Source: CF-167 sp963695195
GTDB taxonomy: Bacteria > Chloroflexota > Limnocylindria > QHBO01
Direction: 5' to 3'
Length of the DNA: 64,000 bases
NCBI GenBank assembly: GCA_963695195.1
Contig: CAVOGE010000007.1
Coordinates: forward strand, 1,302,001 to 1,366,000
Numbering within the stretch: the first letter of the stretch is position 1; every line of letters starts with the position of its first letter. Below the pieces are notes generated by a model. The model had not been told where the DNA came from. It saw only the letters and a program-made list of their open reading frames with translations, and made no database searches. Shown here piece after piece: positions 41,045 to 49,692 of this stretch. Position numbers and translations under genes: made by a program.

Positions 41045-41884
41045 TCAGCCCCCGAGCGAAATGAGGATGATCCCGGCCACGGCGACGAGCACGGCCACGA
41101 TGCCGAGGCGGGGAAGTGACTCGCCCAACAGCACACGGGCCAACAGCATTGTGGTCAGCGGATAGAGTCCCGACAGCGCCGCCGCGATGCCCACCCCCAG
41201 CGTCGCGAACGAGAGGACCACGAGCCCGTTGGCTGCAACGTCCAGCAGGCCGGCAAGCGCGACCAGTCGTCCTGCACCGTGGAGGGAGGGTGTCTCTCCG
41301 CGCGCCACGGCTATCCCTCCCACGACCAGCGTCGCGCTGCCGCGCGCCGCGACGAGCGCCCAGAGCTGCCCACCGTCGGATGCAAGGTCGAGGAAGACGA
41401 ACCAGAAGCCGAAGCCGACGGCTGCGCCAAGCGCGAGGATCAGCCCCTGGCGGCTGACGCCATGCCTGGTCGCCCCGCTCGCGGCGGCCGCGGCAGCGAC
41501 CGCGCAGCCGACGCCGGCGAGCTGCGGGAGGGTTATGGCGTCGCCCCAGACGAGCACACCGATACCCAGGGATATCAGGACACCGCCCACGCCGGATACA
41601 GCAGAGATGAGGCCCATCGATCCCTGCGCCAGGGCGCGATAGAGGGCCGCCAGGCCGAGACCGCCGAACGCGCCACCGATGCCGCCGAGGACGAGGGTCG
41701 AGGCATCCGGTGCTCCGGGGCGCAGCAACAGCAGCCCACCCAGGAGCAGCAGGAAGCCGGTCAACTGCGCGCCGCCGGCGACGACCAACCCGCCAGCCTT
41801 CCGAGCAGCCGCGCCACCAGCCACGTCGCCGGCGCCCCAGCTGGCAGCTGCGCCGAGCGCGAGCCCGACCCCCGGTTCGATCAC
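41045..41884 (-). CDS. EamA/DMT-type membrane transporter
   Basis: 279 residues from GTG 41884, with a strong GGAGGAGCAGG Shine-Dalgarno upstream. About ten short hydrophobic segments in two repeats (LALGAAASWGAGDVAGGAAA; LILALGAAVGFGFWFVFLDL), the hallmark of EamA-domain exporters of amino acids, nucleosides or drugs. The inner-membrane carrier runs on proton or solute gradient. It stands alone on the minus strand, divergent from a polyamine-type ATPase gene at 42104, with a 219-nt gap. Confidence 0.85.
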   Translation of the reverse strand: MIEPGVGLALGAAASWGAGDVAGGAAARKAGGLVVAGGAQLTGFLLLLGGLLLLRPGAPDASTLVLGGIGGAFGGLGLAALYRALAQGSMGLISAVSGVGGVLISLGIGVLVWGDAITLPQLAGVGCAVAAAAAASGATRHGVSRQGLILALGAAVGFGFWFVFLDLASDGGQLWALVAARGSATLVVGGIAVARGETPSLHGAGRLVALAGLLDVAANGLVVLSFATLGVGIAAALSGLYPLTTMLLARVLLGESLPRLGIVAVLVAVAGIILISLGG

Positions 41885-42103
41885 CCTGCTCCTCCTTGGC
41901 CGCCGGCTTGTGGCGGGCGCTCGGACTGTACCAGTCGAGCGGCCCGGCTTCGAAGGGGCACCATGGCAAACGGGTCGTTCGAACGAGAGTGCCCGCGCGC
42001 TTGACAGCCACCCGTCGACGCCGCACAGTGCGCCAATCTCGGGACGCCGTCCGCAGCGTCGGGCAGCCGGCGCGCGCGTCTTCGAGCCCTCGCGAGGGAC
42101 CTG

Positions 42104-43243
42104 TTGGCCGTCGACCCCATGACCGCATCCCCGGACACGATGGTTGCCGTCGATGCGACCGACCGCGACTCCGGCAGTGTGCCGGCGGTCCGCCTCGAAC
42201 GACTCGAGAAGCGCTTTGGCGAGATTGCCGCGGTGGCCGGCATCGATCTGGAGATCGGGGACGGGGAGTTCTTCTCGATGCTCGGCCCGTCCGGCTCGGG
42301 GAAGACGACGACGCTGCGCATGATCGCCGGCTTTGAACAGCCGACTGCCGGTCGGGTGCTGCTCCATGGTCAGGACGTGACCGGCGTTCCACCGTTCGAT
42401 CGTGACGTCAATACCGTCTTCCAGGATTACGCGCTCTTCCCGCACATGTCGGTGGCGGACAACGTGGCGTACGGCATGCGAATCCGCCGGACCCCTGCGC
42501 CAGAGCGAGCGAGCCGCCTGGCCGAGGCATTGCGCATGGTCCGGCTGGAAGGCTACGAGAAGCGGCGTCCGGCACACCTGTCCGGGGGCCAGCGCCAACG
42601 CGTCGCGCTGGCGCGAGCCCTCGTCAACCGGCCGCGCGTCCTGCTCCTCGACGAGCCGCTGGGTGCCCTGGACCTGAAACTGCGGGAGGAGATGCAGATC
42701 GAACTGAAGGCGATCCAGCAGGAGGTCGGCATCACCTTCATCTACGTAACCCACGACCAGGAGGAGGCCCTGGTCATGAGCGACCGGATCGCGGTGTTCA
42801 ATCGTGGCCGAATCGAGCAGGTCGGCACGCCGGCTGACCTGTACGAGCACCCCGTCACGACCTTCGTGGCGGGCTTCGTGGGCACGTCGAACCTGCTCAC
42901 CGGTGCGGTGGCGCAGGCGGTCATCGGCGCCGATGGCACCTTCACCGTCCGGCCAGAGAAGATCCGGCTGGCGGAGCCGACGGATGAAGCGGCCGGGGAC
43001 GAGCAATTTGCACTCGGCAAGGTGCGGGATGTCGTGTACCTTGGCTCGGATACGCGCTATGTCGTGGCACTCGACGTTGGGGGTGAGTTGGTCGTTACCC
43101 AGCAGAACCTCCAGACGTCATCGATGCAAGCGCTTGCCGCGCAGGGCCGGGCGGTCCGGCTCCTGTGGAAGCGGCAGCATGTGCTGGGTCTGGCCGACGG
43201 CCGGACATCTGAAGGGAACCAAGAGGGAGCGGAGGATCAATGA
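42104..43243 (+). CDS. potA: Polyamine-type ABC transporter ATPase, second system
   Basis: 379 residues. TTG 42104 is favoured since GAGGGA stands four bases upstream; ATG 42119 is possible. Walker A (LGPSGSGKTTTLRMIAGFEQ), Q-loop (VFQDYALFPHMSV), signature (LSGGQRQRVALARAL), Walker B (VLLLDEPLGALD), His switch (VTHDQEEALVM) and a TOBE domain after about residue 245 (FTVRPEKIRLAEP). It is first of a potA-potD-potB-potC set in the same order as the operon at 12-17 kb, with which it shares perhaps half its residues. The stop overlaps the binding-protein start (ATGA). Confidence 0.92.
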   Translation: MAVDPMTASPDTMVAVDATDRDSGSVPAVRLERLEKRFGEIAAVAGIDLEIGDGEFFSMLGPSGSGKTTTLRMIAGFEQPTAGRVLLHGQDVTGVPPFDRDVNTVFQDYALFPHMSVADNVAYGMRIRRTPAPERASRLAEALRMVRLEGYEKRRPAHLSGGQRQRVALARALVNRPRVLLLDEPLGALDLKLREEMQIELKAIQQEVGITFIYVTHDQEEALVMSDRIAVFNRGRIEQVGTPADLYEHPVTTFVAGFVGTSNLLTGAVAQAVIGADGTFTVRPEKIRLAEPTDEAAGDEQFALGKVRDVVYLGSDTRYVVALDVGGELVVTQQNLQTSSMQALAAQGRAVRLLWKRQHVLGLADGRTSEGNQEGAEDQ

Positions 43244-44409
43244 GGACCTTTCGAATCACGGCGCTGCTCGCGGGCCTGGGGCTCGTGGCCGCGGCCTGCG
43301 GGACATCGGTCCCGTCCGGGGCGCTCACCGAGCTGGGGGATGGCGAGGGCGAGCTGAACCTGGTCATCTGGGTCGGATATGCGGAACGCGGCGAAGTCGA
43401 TCCGGGCTACGACTGGGTGACGCCGTTCGAAGACGAGACGGGCTGCATGGTCAGTACGACCAACATGAACAGCTCGGCGGAAGGCGTTCAGCTTCTGCGG
43501 TCAGGCGAATACGACGGCGGATCGTTCTCCGGCAATGCGTCGGTTCCGCTCATGCTGGCCGGCGACGTTGCCCCGGTGAATACGGATCTGCTGTCCAACT
43601 ATGCGAACGTGTTCGCCGGGCTCAAGGACAAGACGCACAATTCGCTGGACGGGGTCGCCTACGGCGTGCCGCACGGCCGAGGCCCGAACGTCCTGATGTG
43701 GAACACCGAGGAAGTCAGTCCCGCGCCCACGTCGTGGGACATCATCTGGGAAGGCGCCGGCGACTACGCGGGCAAGATCAGCATCTTCGGCATCTCGGAC
43801 TTCATCGCCGATGCGGCGCTGCACCTGATGGTCAAGAACCCTGATCTGGGCATCACCAACCCGTATCAGCTCAACCAGGAGCAGTTTGACGCCGCCATTG
43901 CACTGCTCGAGGAGCAGAAGTCCCACGGCGTGATCTACTGGAGCGACGCGTTCGACCAGATCACCACCTTCGCCTCCGGCGATGCCGTGGTGGGCACCAG
44001 CTGGCAGTTCCAGGCCAACACGCTGGCGGGTGGTGACCCGCCGGAGCCGATCGAGGCCACCGTCCCCGCTGAGGGTTCCACCGGCTGGTCCGACACCTGG
44101 ATGATCGCCAAGAATGCCGCTCATCCGAACTGCATGTACCGGTGGATGAACCACATGATGTCGGCCGAGGCGAACGGGCAGGCCACGGTCTGGTTCGGCG
44201 AGGCGCCGACCAGCGCGGCAGCCTGCGAATACGCCGAGACACTCTCGCCGGGACATTGCGAGCAGACGCACGCGACCGACGAGGCGTTCTACGACAAGAT
44301 CTGGTACTGGGCGACGCCGCGGGCTGACTGCGGCGACGAGGACGCAGCCACAACGTGCAAGGACCAGGACGCGTGGCTCGCAGCGTGGGCGGCGTTGACC
44401 GGCAGCTGA
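43240..44409 (+). CDS. potD: Polyamine-type substrate-binding lipoprotein, second system
   Basis: 389 residues. Lipoprotein signal peptide with lipobox LVAAACG, lipidation Cys at about residue 20. The mature part is a periplasmic-binding fold of the PotD/PotF/AfuA class: LNLVIWVGYAERGEVDPGYD, VSTTNMNSSAEGVQLL, PHGRGPNVLMWNTEEV. The extra Cys residues near the end (PNCMYRW, AAACEYAETLSPGHCEQ, TTCKDQDAW) probably form disulfides. Ligand is uncertain; polyamine, an organic cation or an iron-chelate are possible. A strong hairpin follows the stop, before the permease genes. Confidence 0.88.
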   Translation: MRTFRITALLAGLGLVAAACGTSVPSGALTELGDGEGELNLVIWVGYAERGEVDPGYDWVTPFEDETGCMVSTTNMNSSAEGVQLLRSGEYDGGSFSGNASVPLMLAGDVAPVNTDLLSNYANVFAGLKDKTHNSLDGVAYGVPHGRGPNVLMWNTEEVSPAPTSWDIIWEGAGDYAGKISIFGISDFIADAALHLMVKNPDLGITNPYQLNQEQFDAAIALLEEQKSHGVIYWSDAFDQITTFASGDAVVGTSWQFQANTLAGGDPPEPIEATVPAEGSTGWSDTWMIAKNAAHPNCMYRWMNHMMSAEANGQATVWFGEAPTSAAACEYAETLSPGHCEQTHATDEAFYDKIWYWATPRADCGDEDAATTCKDQDAWLAAWAALTGS

Positions 44410-44442
44410 GTCAGAGCACTGGCAGGTACCGTATGAATGCCA

Positions 44443-44474
44443 TGCTCCCCGAGGGGTCCGCCCCCCGGGGAGCA
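44443..44474 (+). other. Intercistronic hairpin between binding protein and permease genes
   Basis: Arms TGCTCCCCG (44443-44451) and CGGGGAGCA (44466-44474) pair perfectly over 9 bp, with a further GGGG/CCCC inside. No T run follows, so it is more likely a transcript-stabilising or partial-attenuation hairpin than a full terminator. It would allow more binding protein than permease to be made. Confidence 0.6.
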
Positions 44475-44512
44475 CTGTTCTGGTTAGCTGAGGCCACAGA
44501 CAGCCTGGATTC

Positions 44513-45424
44513 ATGACGGCCCCGGAATCGGCAACCATCGACCCACCAGTCGAGCAGAGCCTCGGGCGACGCGTCGCGTCATGGCTCTACTCGCGGCCAC
44601 GGACCCAACTCCGGCTCCTGCTGGCCGGGCCGCTGGGCTGGATGACGGCCGCCTACTTCGGCTCGCTCTTCATCCTGTTGCTGGGCGCCTTCTGGACGAA
44701 GGACTCCCTCACCGGCAAGGTAATTCCGTTCGCATGGAGCCTGGATGCGTTCGGGAACCTCTTCGGCGCCGAGGTCTATCGCACGGTTGCGTTCCGGACG
44801 ATCGGGATTGCCGTCCTGGTGACCCTGACCGCGGCCCTGCTCGCCTTCCCGATCGCCTACTACATGGCCCGCATCGCGTCCCCGAGGACGCGCAGGCTGC
44901 TGGTGGTGGCGGTCGTGATGCCACTGTGGGCCGCCTACCTGGTGAAGATATTCGCCTGGCGCACCATCCTCCAGGGGAATGGGGTGCTCGAGTGGGTCTT
45001 GTCACCATTCGGATTCGAGAGCAGAGGATTGGTCGAAGTCGTCAACTCCTGGCTGGTGCTCACCTACCTGTGGCTCCCGTACATGATCCTTCCGATCTTC
45101 GCCGGGCTCGAGCGGATCCCGAACTCACTGTTGGAGGCATCGGCCGATCTCGGTGGTCGAGCCGGCGTCACCTTCCGGCGCGTGGTACTGCCCCTCGTCT
45201 TTCCGGCGCTGGTGGCAGGCTCGATCTTCACCTTCTCGCTGTCGCTCGGCGACTACATCGTGCCGGACCTGGTCAGCGACACGAAGTTCATCGGGAACAT
45301 CATTTACGACAACTCGACCCTCGGGAACGTCCCCCTCGCGGCCGCGTACGCGTTGCTCCCGATCGTGATCGTGATCGGCTACCTGCTCGTCGCCCGCCGC
45401 CTGGGTGCCTTCGAGTCCCTGTGA
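44513..45424 (+). CDS. potB: Polyamine-type ABC permease, PotB-like, second system
   Basis: 303 residues with about six membrane segments (GWMTAAYFGSLFILLLGAFW first; TIGIAVLVTLTAALLAFPIA second). The EAA coupling loop is SLLEASADLGGRAGVTFRRV. PLLWLPYMI-like segment (LTYLWLPYMILPIFAGLERI) and SLSLGDYIVPDLVSDTKF match PotB/PotH relatives. It starts about 100 nt after the binding-protein stop, beyond the hairpin, and ends about 27 nt before the PotC-like gene. Confidence 0.9.
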   Translation: MTAPESATIDPPVEQSLGRRVASWLYSRPRTQLRLLLAGPLGWMTAAYFGSLFILLLGAFWTKDSLTGKVIPFAWSLDAFGNLFGAEVYRTVAFRTIGIAVLVTLTAALLAFPIAYYMARIASPRTRRLLVVAVVMPLWAAYLVKIFAWRTILQGNGVLEWVLSPFGFESRGLVEVVNSWLVLTYLWLPYMILPIFAGLERIPNSLLEASADLGGRAGVTFRRVVLPLVFPALVAGSIFTFSLSLGDYIVPDLVSDTKFIGNIIYDNSTLGNVPLAAAYALLPIVIVIGYLLVARRLGAFESL

Positions 45425-45450
45425 TGGTCGAGACCGATGATTGAGTCCCG

Positions 45451-46238
45451 GTGGGTCCGCGGCGCGTCCGAGCGCTGGCCATGATCACGCTGGGATTCCT
45501 GTACCTGCCGCTGATCGATCCTCGCCGATCCACGCCTTCAACCCGAGCCGCTACCTGGCCTGGCCGCCGACCGGCTTCACCCTGCACTGGTTTGCGGATG
45601 CGGCGTCCAACCCTGCACTGCACAAGGCGATCGTCAACTCGCTGCTCGCGGGGGTCGGCGCCACGGTCCTCGCGCTCATCCTCGGCACGCTCGCCGCGAT
45701 GGCGATTCAGCGCTTCCGATTCTTCGGGCGCGACACCGTCTCATTCCTGCTGGTGCTGCCGATCGCGCTGCCGGGCGTGGTGACCGGGATCGCGCTCCAG
45801 ACCACCTTTCGTACGGCCGGGATCAGCCTGGGTCTGGCGACGATCATCGTGGGCCACGCGACCTTTTGCGTCGTGATCGTCTACAACAACGTGATCGCTC
45901 GCCTGCGGCGCCTGCCACGCTCAAGCGAGGAGGCATCCGCCGACCTCGGTGCCGACACGTTCCTCACCTTCCGCCTGATCACGCTGCCGGCGATGCGGAC
46001 GGCGCTGTTGGCCGGCGCGCTGCTGGCATTCGCACTCTCGTTCGACGAGGTCATCGTGACAAACTTCACCGCCGGCCCCGGCACCCAGACCATCCCGATG
46101 TGGATCCTCGGTTCGCTTCAGAGGCCGCAGGAGCTGCCCGTGGTCAATGTGGTCGCCTTTCTTCTGATCCTCGTGTCGGTGATCCCGGTCTACTTCGCCC
46201 AGCGCATCGGCGGCGAGGCGATCGGCATCACGCGCTGA
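45451..46238 (+). CDS. potC: Polyamine-type ABC permease, PotC-like, with an N-terminal frameshift
   Basis: A GTG at 45451 opens MGPRRVRALAMITLGFLYLP, the start of membrane helix 1, but the frame is lost around 45515-45530. The rest, from HAFNPSRYLAWPPTGFTLHW to the stop at 46238, is in another frame and intact: several membrane helices, the EAA loop SSEEASADLGADTFLTFRLI, and FALSFDEVIVTNFTAGPGTQ. One or two bases are missing in the first helix. A TTG at 45441 opens the second frame but with a nonsense first 30 residues. As sequenced, the importer would lack a normal PotC N-terminus; an assembly error is plausible. Confidence 0.82.
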
Positions 46239-46320
46239 GACGGCGGATGGAGCGGTCACGCGTCGCGCAGTTCGTCCGCCTGTCCTGGGAGCGCGACGAG
46301 CCGACCATGCCGCGTCGGCC

Positions 46321-46575
46321 GTGGCAGCCCGGCTGCGCGTTGAAGGGGTGGAGCCCCACGCCTGGTCGAACCGGCCCGGTGACCGCTACGACGTGCACAG
46401 CCACGCGTTCACCAAGGTGCTGATGTGCGCAGCGGGCTCGATCACCTTTCTGATCGGACCGGACGCCGAGCCGCTCGACCTTCGGCCCGGGGAGGGATTC
46501 GTCCTGCCACCGGGCACCCCGCATGCGGCCGTGGTCGGCCCCAGCGGGTGCACCTGCTTGGAGGGGACCCGCTAG
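46321..46575 (+). CDS. Small cupin protein
   Basis: 84 residues from GTG 46321. Single cupin barrel: NRPGDRYDVHSHAFTKVLMC with the metal-binding His residues, then LDLRPGEGFVLPPGTPHAAV with the second motif. Substrate unknown; such proteins often isomerise sugars or bind small acids. It follows the permease gene by 82 nt and may be part of its operon. An upstream ATG (46249) opens a plausible N-terminus (MERSRVAQFVRLSWERDEP) in a different frame, so a further frameshift is possible. Its TAG shares CTAG with the stop of the convergent metalloprotease-like gene. Confidence 0.78.
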   Translation: MAARLRVEGVEPHAWSNRPGDRYDVHSHAFTKVLMCAAGSITFLIGPDAEPLDLRPGEGFVLPPGTPHAAVVGPSGCTCLEGTR

Positions 46576-46895
46576 CCAGCGCCCTCGGAGCGCTCTGCCG
46601 CGCGGGCCGCGCGCTCGAATGAGTTGTCGCGGTGCCAGTGGCCGCCTGTCCACTTCGTCCGCACGGCTGCGACGAGGTAAAGGACCGGTAAACGTGAGCC
46701 GTACCGGCGCCACTGACTGACGTGGGCGAGTTCGTGGGCCATCTCGACCTGGTTCAGGTGGCGCCACGTCCAGACGTGGCTGCCGATGGTCACCGCCAGC
46801 CAGTCCGGCAGCAGACGAGCCCCGATCGGCCGCAATCGCGGGCGGACGTGGACGTGGACGCGGGCCGCGTGGGTCACCCGCGGGCGACGGGCCAT
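46572..46895 (-). CDS. Small zinc-metalloprotease-like protein (HEXXH)
   Basis: 107 residues. The zinc-binding H-E-x-x-H sits in NQVEMAHELAHVSQWRRYG, with a possible third ligand Glu in HRDNSFERAARAAE about 35 residues later, as in gluzincin-type minimal domains. There is no signal peptide or membrane anchor; the N-terminus is basic and His/Arg-rich. It may be a stand-alone peptidase or a fold remnant. ATG 46895 lies inside the neighbouring ferredoxin gene (22-nt overlap), so the two are co-transcribed. Confidence 0.7.
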   Translation of the reverse strand: MARRPRVTHAARVHVHVRPRLRPIGARLLPDWLAVTIGSHVWTWRHLNQVEMAHELAHVSQWRRYGSRLPVLYLVAAVRTKWTGGHWHRDNSFERAARAAERSEGAG

Positions 46896-47257
46896 GGACC
46901 GCTGCGTCCGAGCGGACGGCCCGTGGCGTCGCGCTCGAGCTTGTGGGGCCCGCCCTCGGGCGGGTCATACCGCAGGCGCTCGACCGGCTTCCCACCGAGC
47001 AGGTGCTGCGCGACGATCTCGCCGACGTCGGCCGGGGTTACAGCGGCGTACCAGATCCCCTCGGGGTAGACCACCACCATCGGTCCGTTGCCGCACTGGG
47101 AGAAGCAGCCGGAGTGGTTGATGCGGACCGTTTCGGCCGCGCCGGCCACACGGATCGCCGCCTTCATGGCCGCATGAACCCCCAGCCCGTCGCCGTCCAC
47201 CGCTGGGCACCAGTCGCCCCGCGTGCAGACGAACACGTGTCGCTCGTAGACGGACAT
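46874..47257 (-). CDS. Thioredoxin-like [2Fe-2S] ferredoxin
   Basis: 127 residues from ATG 47257. Two Cys-containing loops match the thioredoxin-fold ferredoxin family: ERHVFVCTRGDWCPAVDGD and INHSGCFSQCGNGPMVVVYP. The helical region HAAMKAAIRVAGAAETVRI lies between. It carries a [2Fe-2S] cluster and moves electrons, often next to hydrogenase, formate dehydrogenase or cobalt-chelatase genes; none is visible here. A longer start (47290) is possible but adds residues not seen in the family. Confidence 0.85.
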   Translation of the reverse strand: MSVYERHVFVCTRGDWCPAVDGDGLGVHAAMKAAIRVAGAAETVRINHSGCFSQCGNGPMVVVYPEGIWYAAVTPADVGEIVAQHLLGGKPVERLRYDPPEGGPHKLERDATGRPLGRSGPWPVARG

Positions 47258-47411
47258 GACCCGCGGAAGTACCCCATGCATCGGACCCAAAGTACCGGGG
47301 CTCGTGAGCCCACCCCAACCTTACTATCCGACCAGCAAGGGCGCGGTCCGCACCGAATCGGTCCACGCGTCAACCAACGGCACTCATCCGCCAGCGAGGA
47401 ATCCGCCAGCA

Positions 47412-47597
47412 ATGATCAGCAACGAGGTCGGGAAGCTGCTCACCGCGACCGAGGTCGCCGAGATGCTGCACCTGCACGTCAACACGGTCAAGCGGCTGGG
47501 CGACCGCGGCGAGATCCCGTTCTACCGGGTCTGCAAGCGCGGCGACCGACGCTTCCGCTACGACGACGTCCTGTCATTTCTTCAACGGCCCAAGTAG
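47412..47597 (+). CDS. Excisionase-like HTH DNA-binding protein
   Basis: 61 residues, one winged-helix (MerR/excisionase-like HTH_17) domain: LLTATEVAEMLHLHVNTVKR is the HTH and GEIPFYRVCKRGDRRFRYDD the wing. It would bind DNA as a small regulator or architectural factor. Related proteins help phage or integrative elements excise, but no integrase is nearby and the flanking genes are ordinary. The ATG at 47412 follows a CGAGGAATC-like site. A terminator ends the region 90 nt downstream. Confidence 0.82.
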   Translation: MISNEVGKLLTATEVAEMLHLHVNTVKRLGDRGEIPFYRVCKRGDRRFRYDDVLSFLQRPK

Positions 47598-47685
47598 CCC
47601 ATCCCGCGGCCGGCTGACGGCCGCCCAATGATGCCGGTTCCGGCTCACGCCGGGACGGCCCCGTTCCCCGCCAGGGGGCGCGCGA

Positions 47686-47724
47686 CGACCGCCGAAGAGC
47701 CAGTCTTTCGGCGGTCGTTTCGTT
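47686..47724 (+). terminator. Rho-independent terminator
   Basis: Arms CGACCGCCGAA (47686-47696) and TTCGGCGGTCG (47707-47717) pair perfectly over 11 bp with a 10-nt loop, followed by TTTCGTTG. It lies after the HTH gene and before the rhomboid gene. Confidence 0.75.
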
Positions 47725-47746
47725 GTCGGGGGATAATGCCCGGCCA

Positions 47747-48904
47747 ATGGACACCGAACCGGGCCTGCGCCTGGCCGAAGGGCAGCGACTCCTCGACACG
47801 AACGATCCGGAGGGCGCCCAGCGGTTGCTGACGCCGCTCACCGGCCACCCGGATCCCGAGATCGCGGGGCCTGCCTGGCTTGCCGTCGGCACCGCGCGGT
47901 ATCGCCTGGACGACGAATCCGGTGCCCTGGCGGCGTGGCGTGCGGCCGCCAATTCGAGCACGTCGATCGCGTGGCAGGGGTCGCGAGCGGCGGCCGAGCA
48001 GCACGTGCGCGACGGGGATCTCGAAGCGGCGATAGGTGCCTATCGCGAGGCCGAGCAGCGCGCCCCCGCGGGGGAGCGCGGCGCGATCGCCAACAGGATC
48101 GCCTGGCTGCTCAAGGAGACGGGCCACGATTTCGCCGCGCGGCGCCAGTTCAACCGGGCGCGGGGTGCCTACGCCACCTACGCACCCTGGGTGACCTGGG
48201 GCGTCATCGCGGTCAACCTGGCCGTCTACCTGTTGGACACCGCGCTGGCCGGAGTGCTCGACGTGTCCGTCGCGTCGTCCGGAGGCTCATTGGTGGACGC
48301 CGGGCTGGTCTACGGCCCCGCGGTCGCGGCTGGAGAGTGGTGGCGCATGATCACCAGCGCCTTCCTGCACCTGAGCCTGCTGCACATCGCCTTCAACATG
48401 TACGCACTCTGGCTGTTCGGCCCGATCATCGAGCAGATGTACGGACACGTCGAGTACGCGGTCGCCTACCTGCTGTGCGCCGTCGGCGGCAGCGTGCTCA
48501 CCATCCTGGCTGCTCCGCAGTCGGCTGCCGCGGGCGCATCGGGGGCGATCTTTGGCCTGCTGGGGATGGCCTTCATCGTCTCGCGCCGCCACCACGTGGT
48601 GATCGGCCCCCAGGCACGCGCCGTCCTGTCGCAGGCAGGGGTGCTCCTGCTGATCAACCTGGTCATCACCTTTGCGTCGCCGCGGATCAGCTGGACCGGC
48701 CACCTCGGCGGCCTGTTGGTCGGGCTGGCGATCGGATGGATCCTGGCCCCGACCCAGGTTGCGACGCTGGGCGGCATGTTCCGCGGGCCGGATGGAGCCA
48801 GCCTGGCCAAACCGATGCCGAACACGGTCCGTGCTGCCGCCTACCTTGGCGTTGCCGCAGCGCTGCTGGTCGGCACCTGGGTCGCGCTCGCTCGAATCGG
48901 CTGA
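47747..48904 (+). CDS. Rhomboid-family intramembrane serine protease with TPR-like N-terminus
   Basis: 385 residues from ATG 47747. About 115 N-terminal residues are helical repeats of TPR style (QRLLDTNDPEGAQRLLTPL, RAAAEQHVRDGDLEAAIGAY). The rhomboid domain follows with about six or seven membrane helices: WWRMITSAFLHLSLLHIAFN, the nucleophile Ser in AAGASGAIFGLLG, and the catalytic His in TGHLGGLLVGLAIGWIL. It cuts membrane-embedded substrates. A GATAAT lies 9 nt upstream. It is followed 11 nt later by a dienelactone-hydrolase gene with its own Shine-Dalgarno, so a two-gene transcript. Confidence 0.9.
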   Translation: MDTEPGLRLAEGQRLLDTNDPEGAQRLLTPLTGHPDPEIAGPAWLAVGTARYRLDDESGALAAWRAAANSSTSIAWQGSRAAAEQHVRDGDLEAAIGAYREAEQRAPAGERGAIANRIAWLLKETGHDFAARRQFNRARGAYATYAPWVTWGVIAVNLAVYLLDTALAGVLDVSVASSGGSLVDAGLVYGPAVAAGEWWRMITSAFLHLSLLHIAFNMYALWLFGPIIEQMYGHVEYAVAYLLCAVGGSVLTILAAPQSAAAGASGAIFGLLGMAFIVSRRHHVVIGPQARAVLSQAGVLLLINLVITFASPRISWTGHLGGLLVGLAIGWILAPTQVATLGGMFRGPDGASLAKPMPNTVRAAAYLGVAAALLVGTWVALARIG

Positions 48905-48915
48905 GGGAGAGACCG

Positions 48916-49683
48916 ATGTGCTACGACCAGGACGCCCGCCCGCCGCTGCCGCCCATTCGCGGGGCTGCGCTGGATGCCGGGGGAATGATCCTCACCGCGT
49001 CGGATGAGACGCGGGTGGCGGCGTACGCAGCCCGGGCAGCTCAGCCGAGCGGTGCGGGGATGGTCGTCCTTCCCGACGTCCGCGGACTGCACCCGTTCTA
49101 CGAGGAGCTGGCCCTGCGTTTCGCGGAAGCGGGGATCGACGCCTGTGCCGTCGACTACTTCAGCCGCACCGCCGGGACCGGGCGACGGAACCCCGGCTTC
49201 GACTATCAGACTCACGTCCCGTTGACCCGTCCCGAGACACTGGCCGCCGACGTCGCCGCCGCGGCCGCGTACCTGCGGTCCCCCGCGGGCGGCGCAGTGA
49301 CCCGCCTCTACTCGATCGGCTTCTGCTTGGGTGGTCGCCTCAGCTTCCTGCAGGCTGCGGGCGCTGTCGGCTTCGACGGCGTGATCGGCTTCTACGGCTG
49401 GCCGGTTGGGCGCAGCGGCTCCGGACTGGCCGCGCCGGTCGATGAGGCCGGCCGGTTTGCCTGTCCGGTGCTGGCCATCTGGGGCGGCGCCGACGAGGGG
49501 ATCGGTGCCGATGCGGTCCGGGCATTCGACGCGGCCATGGACGCCGCCGGCGCTACGCACCGGTCCGTCACCTATCCGGATGCGCCGCATTCGTTCTTCG
49601 ATCGCACCGCGGTCGAGCATGCGGCCGCCTCCGAGGATGCCTGGCTCGAGATCCTGGAGTTCACCGGCCGCATTGGGGCTTAG
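48916..49683 (+). CDS. Dienelactone-hydrolase family protein
   Basis: 255 residues from ATG 48916 (GAGGGAG upstream). Alpha/beta hydrolase with a Cys nucleophile in YSIGFCLGGRLSFL (G-x-C-x-G-G), acid in WGGADEGIGADA and His in PDAPHSFFDRT, the complete Cys-Asp-His triad of dienelactone hydrolases. Acts on lactone or ester bonds, often in aromatic breakdown, but many relatives have unknown substrates. It is the second gene after the rhomboid protease, with convergent FTR1 9 nt away. Confidence 0.87.
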   Translation: MCYDQDARPPLPPIRGAALDAGGMILTASDETRVAAYAARAAQPSGAGMVVLPDVRGLHPFYEELALRFAEAGIDACAVDYFSRTAGTGRRNPGFDYQTHVPLTRPETLAADVAAAAAYLRSPAGGAVTRLYSIGFCLGGRLSFLQAAGAVGFDGVIGFYGWPVGRSGSGLAAPVDEAGRFACPVLAIWGGADEGIGADAVRAFDAAMDAAGATHRSVTYPDAPHSFFDRTAVEHAAASEDAWLEILEFTGRIGA

Positions 49684-49692
49684 CCGCCGGGG

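Noticed and set aside
46246..46420. Alternative N-terminus for the small cupin from ATG 46249
   Set aside because: It is in another frame; joining it would require assuming an additional frameshift, not proven here.
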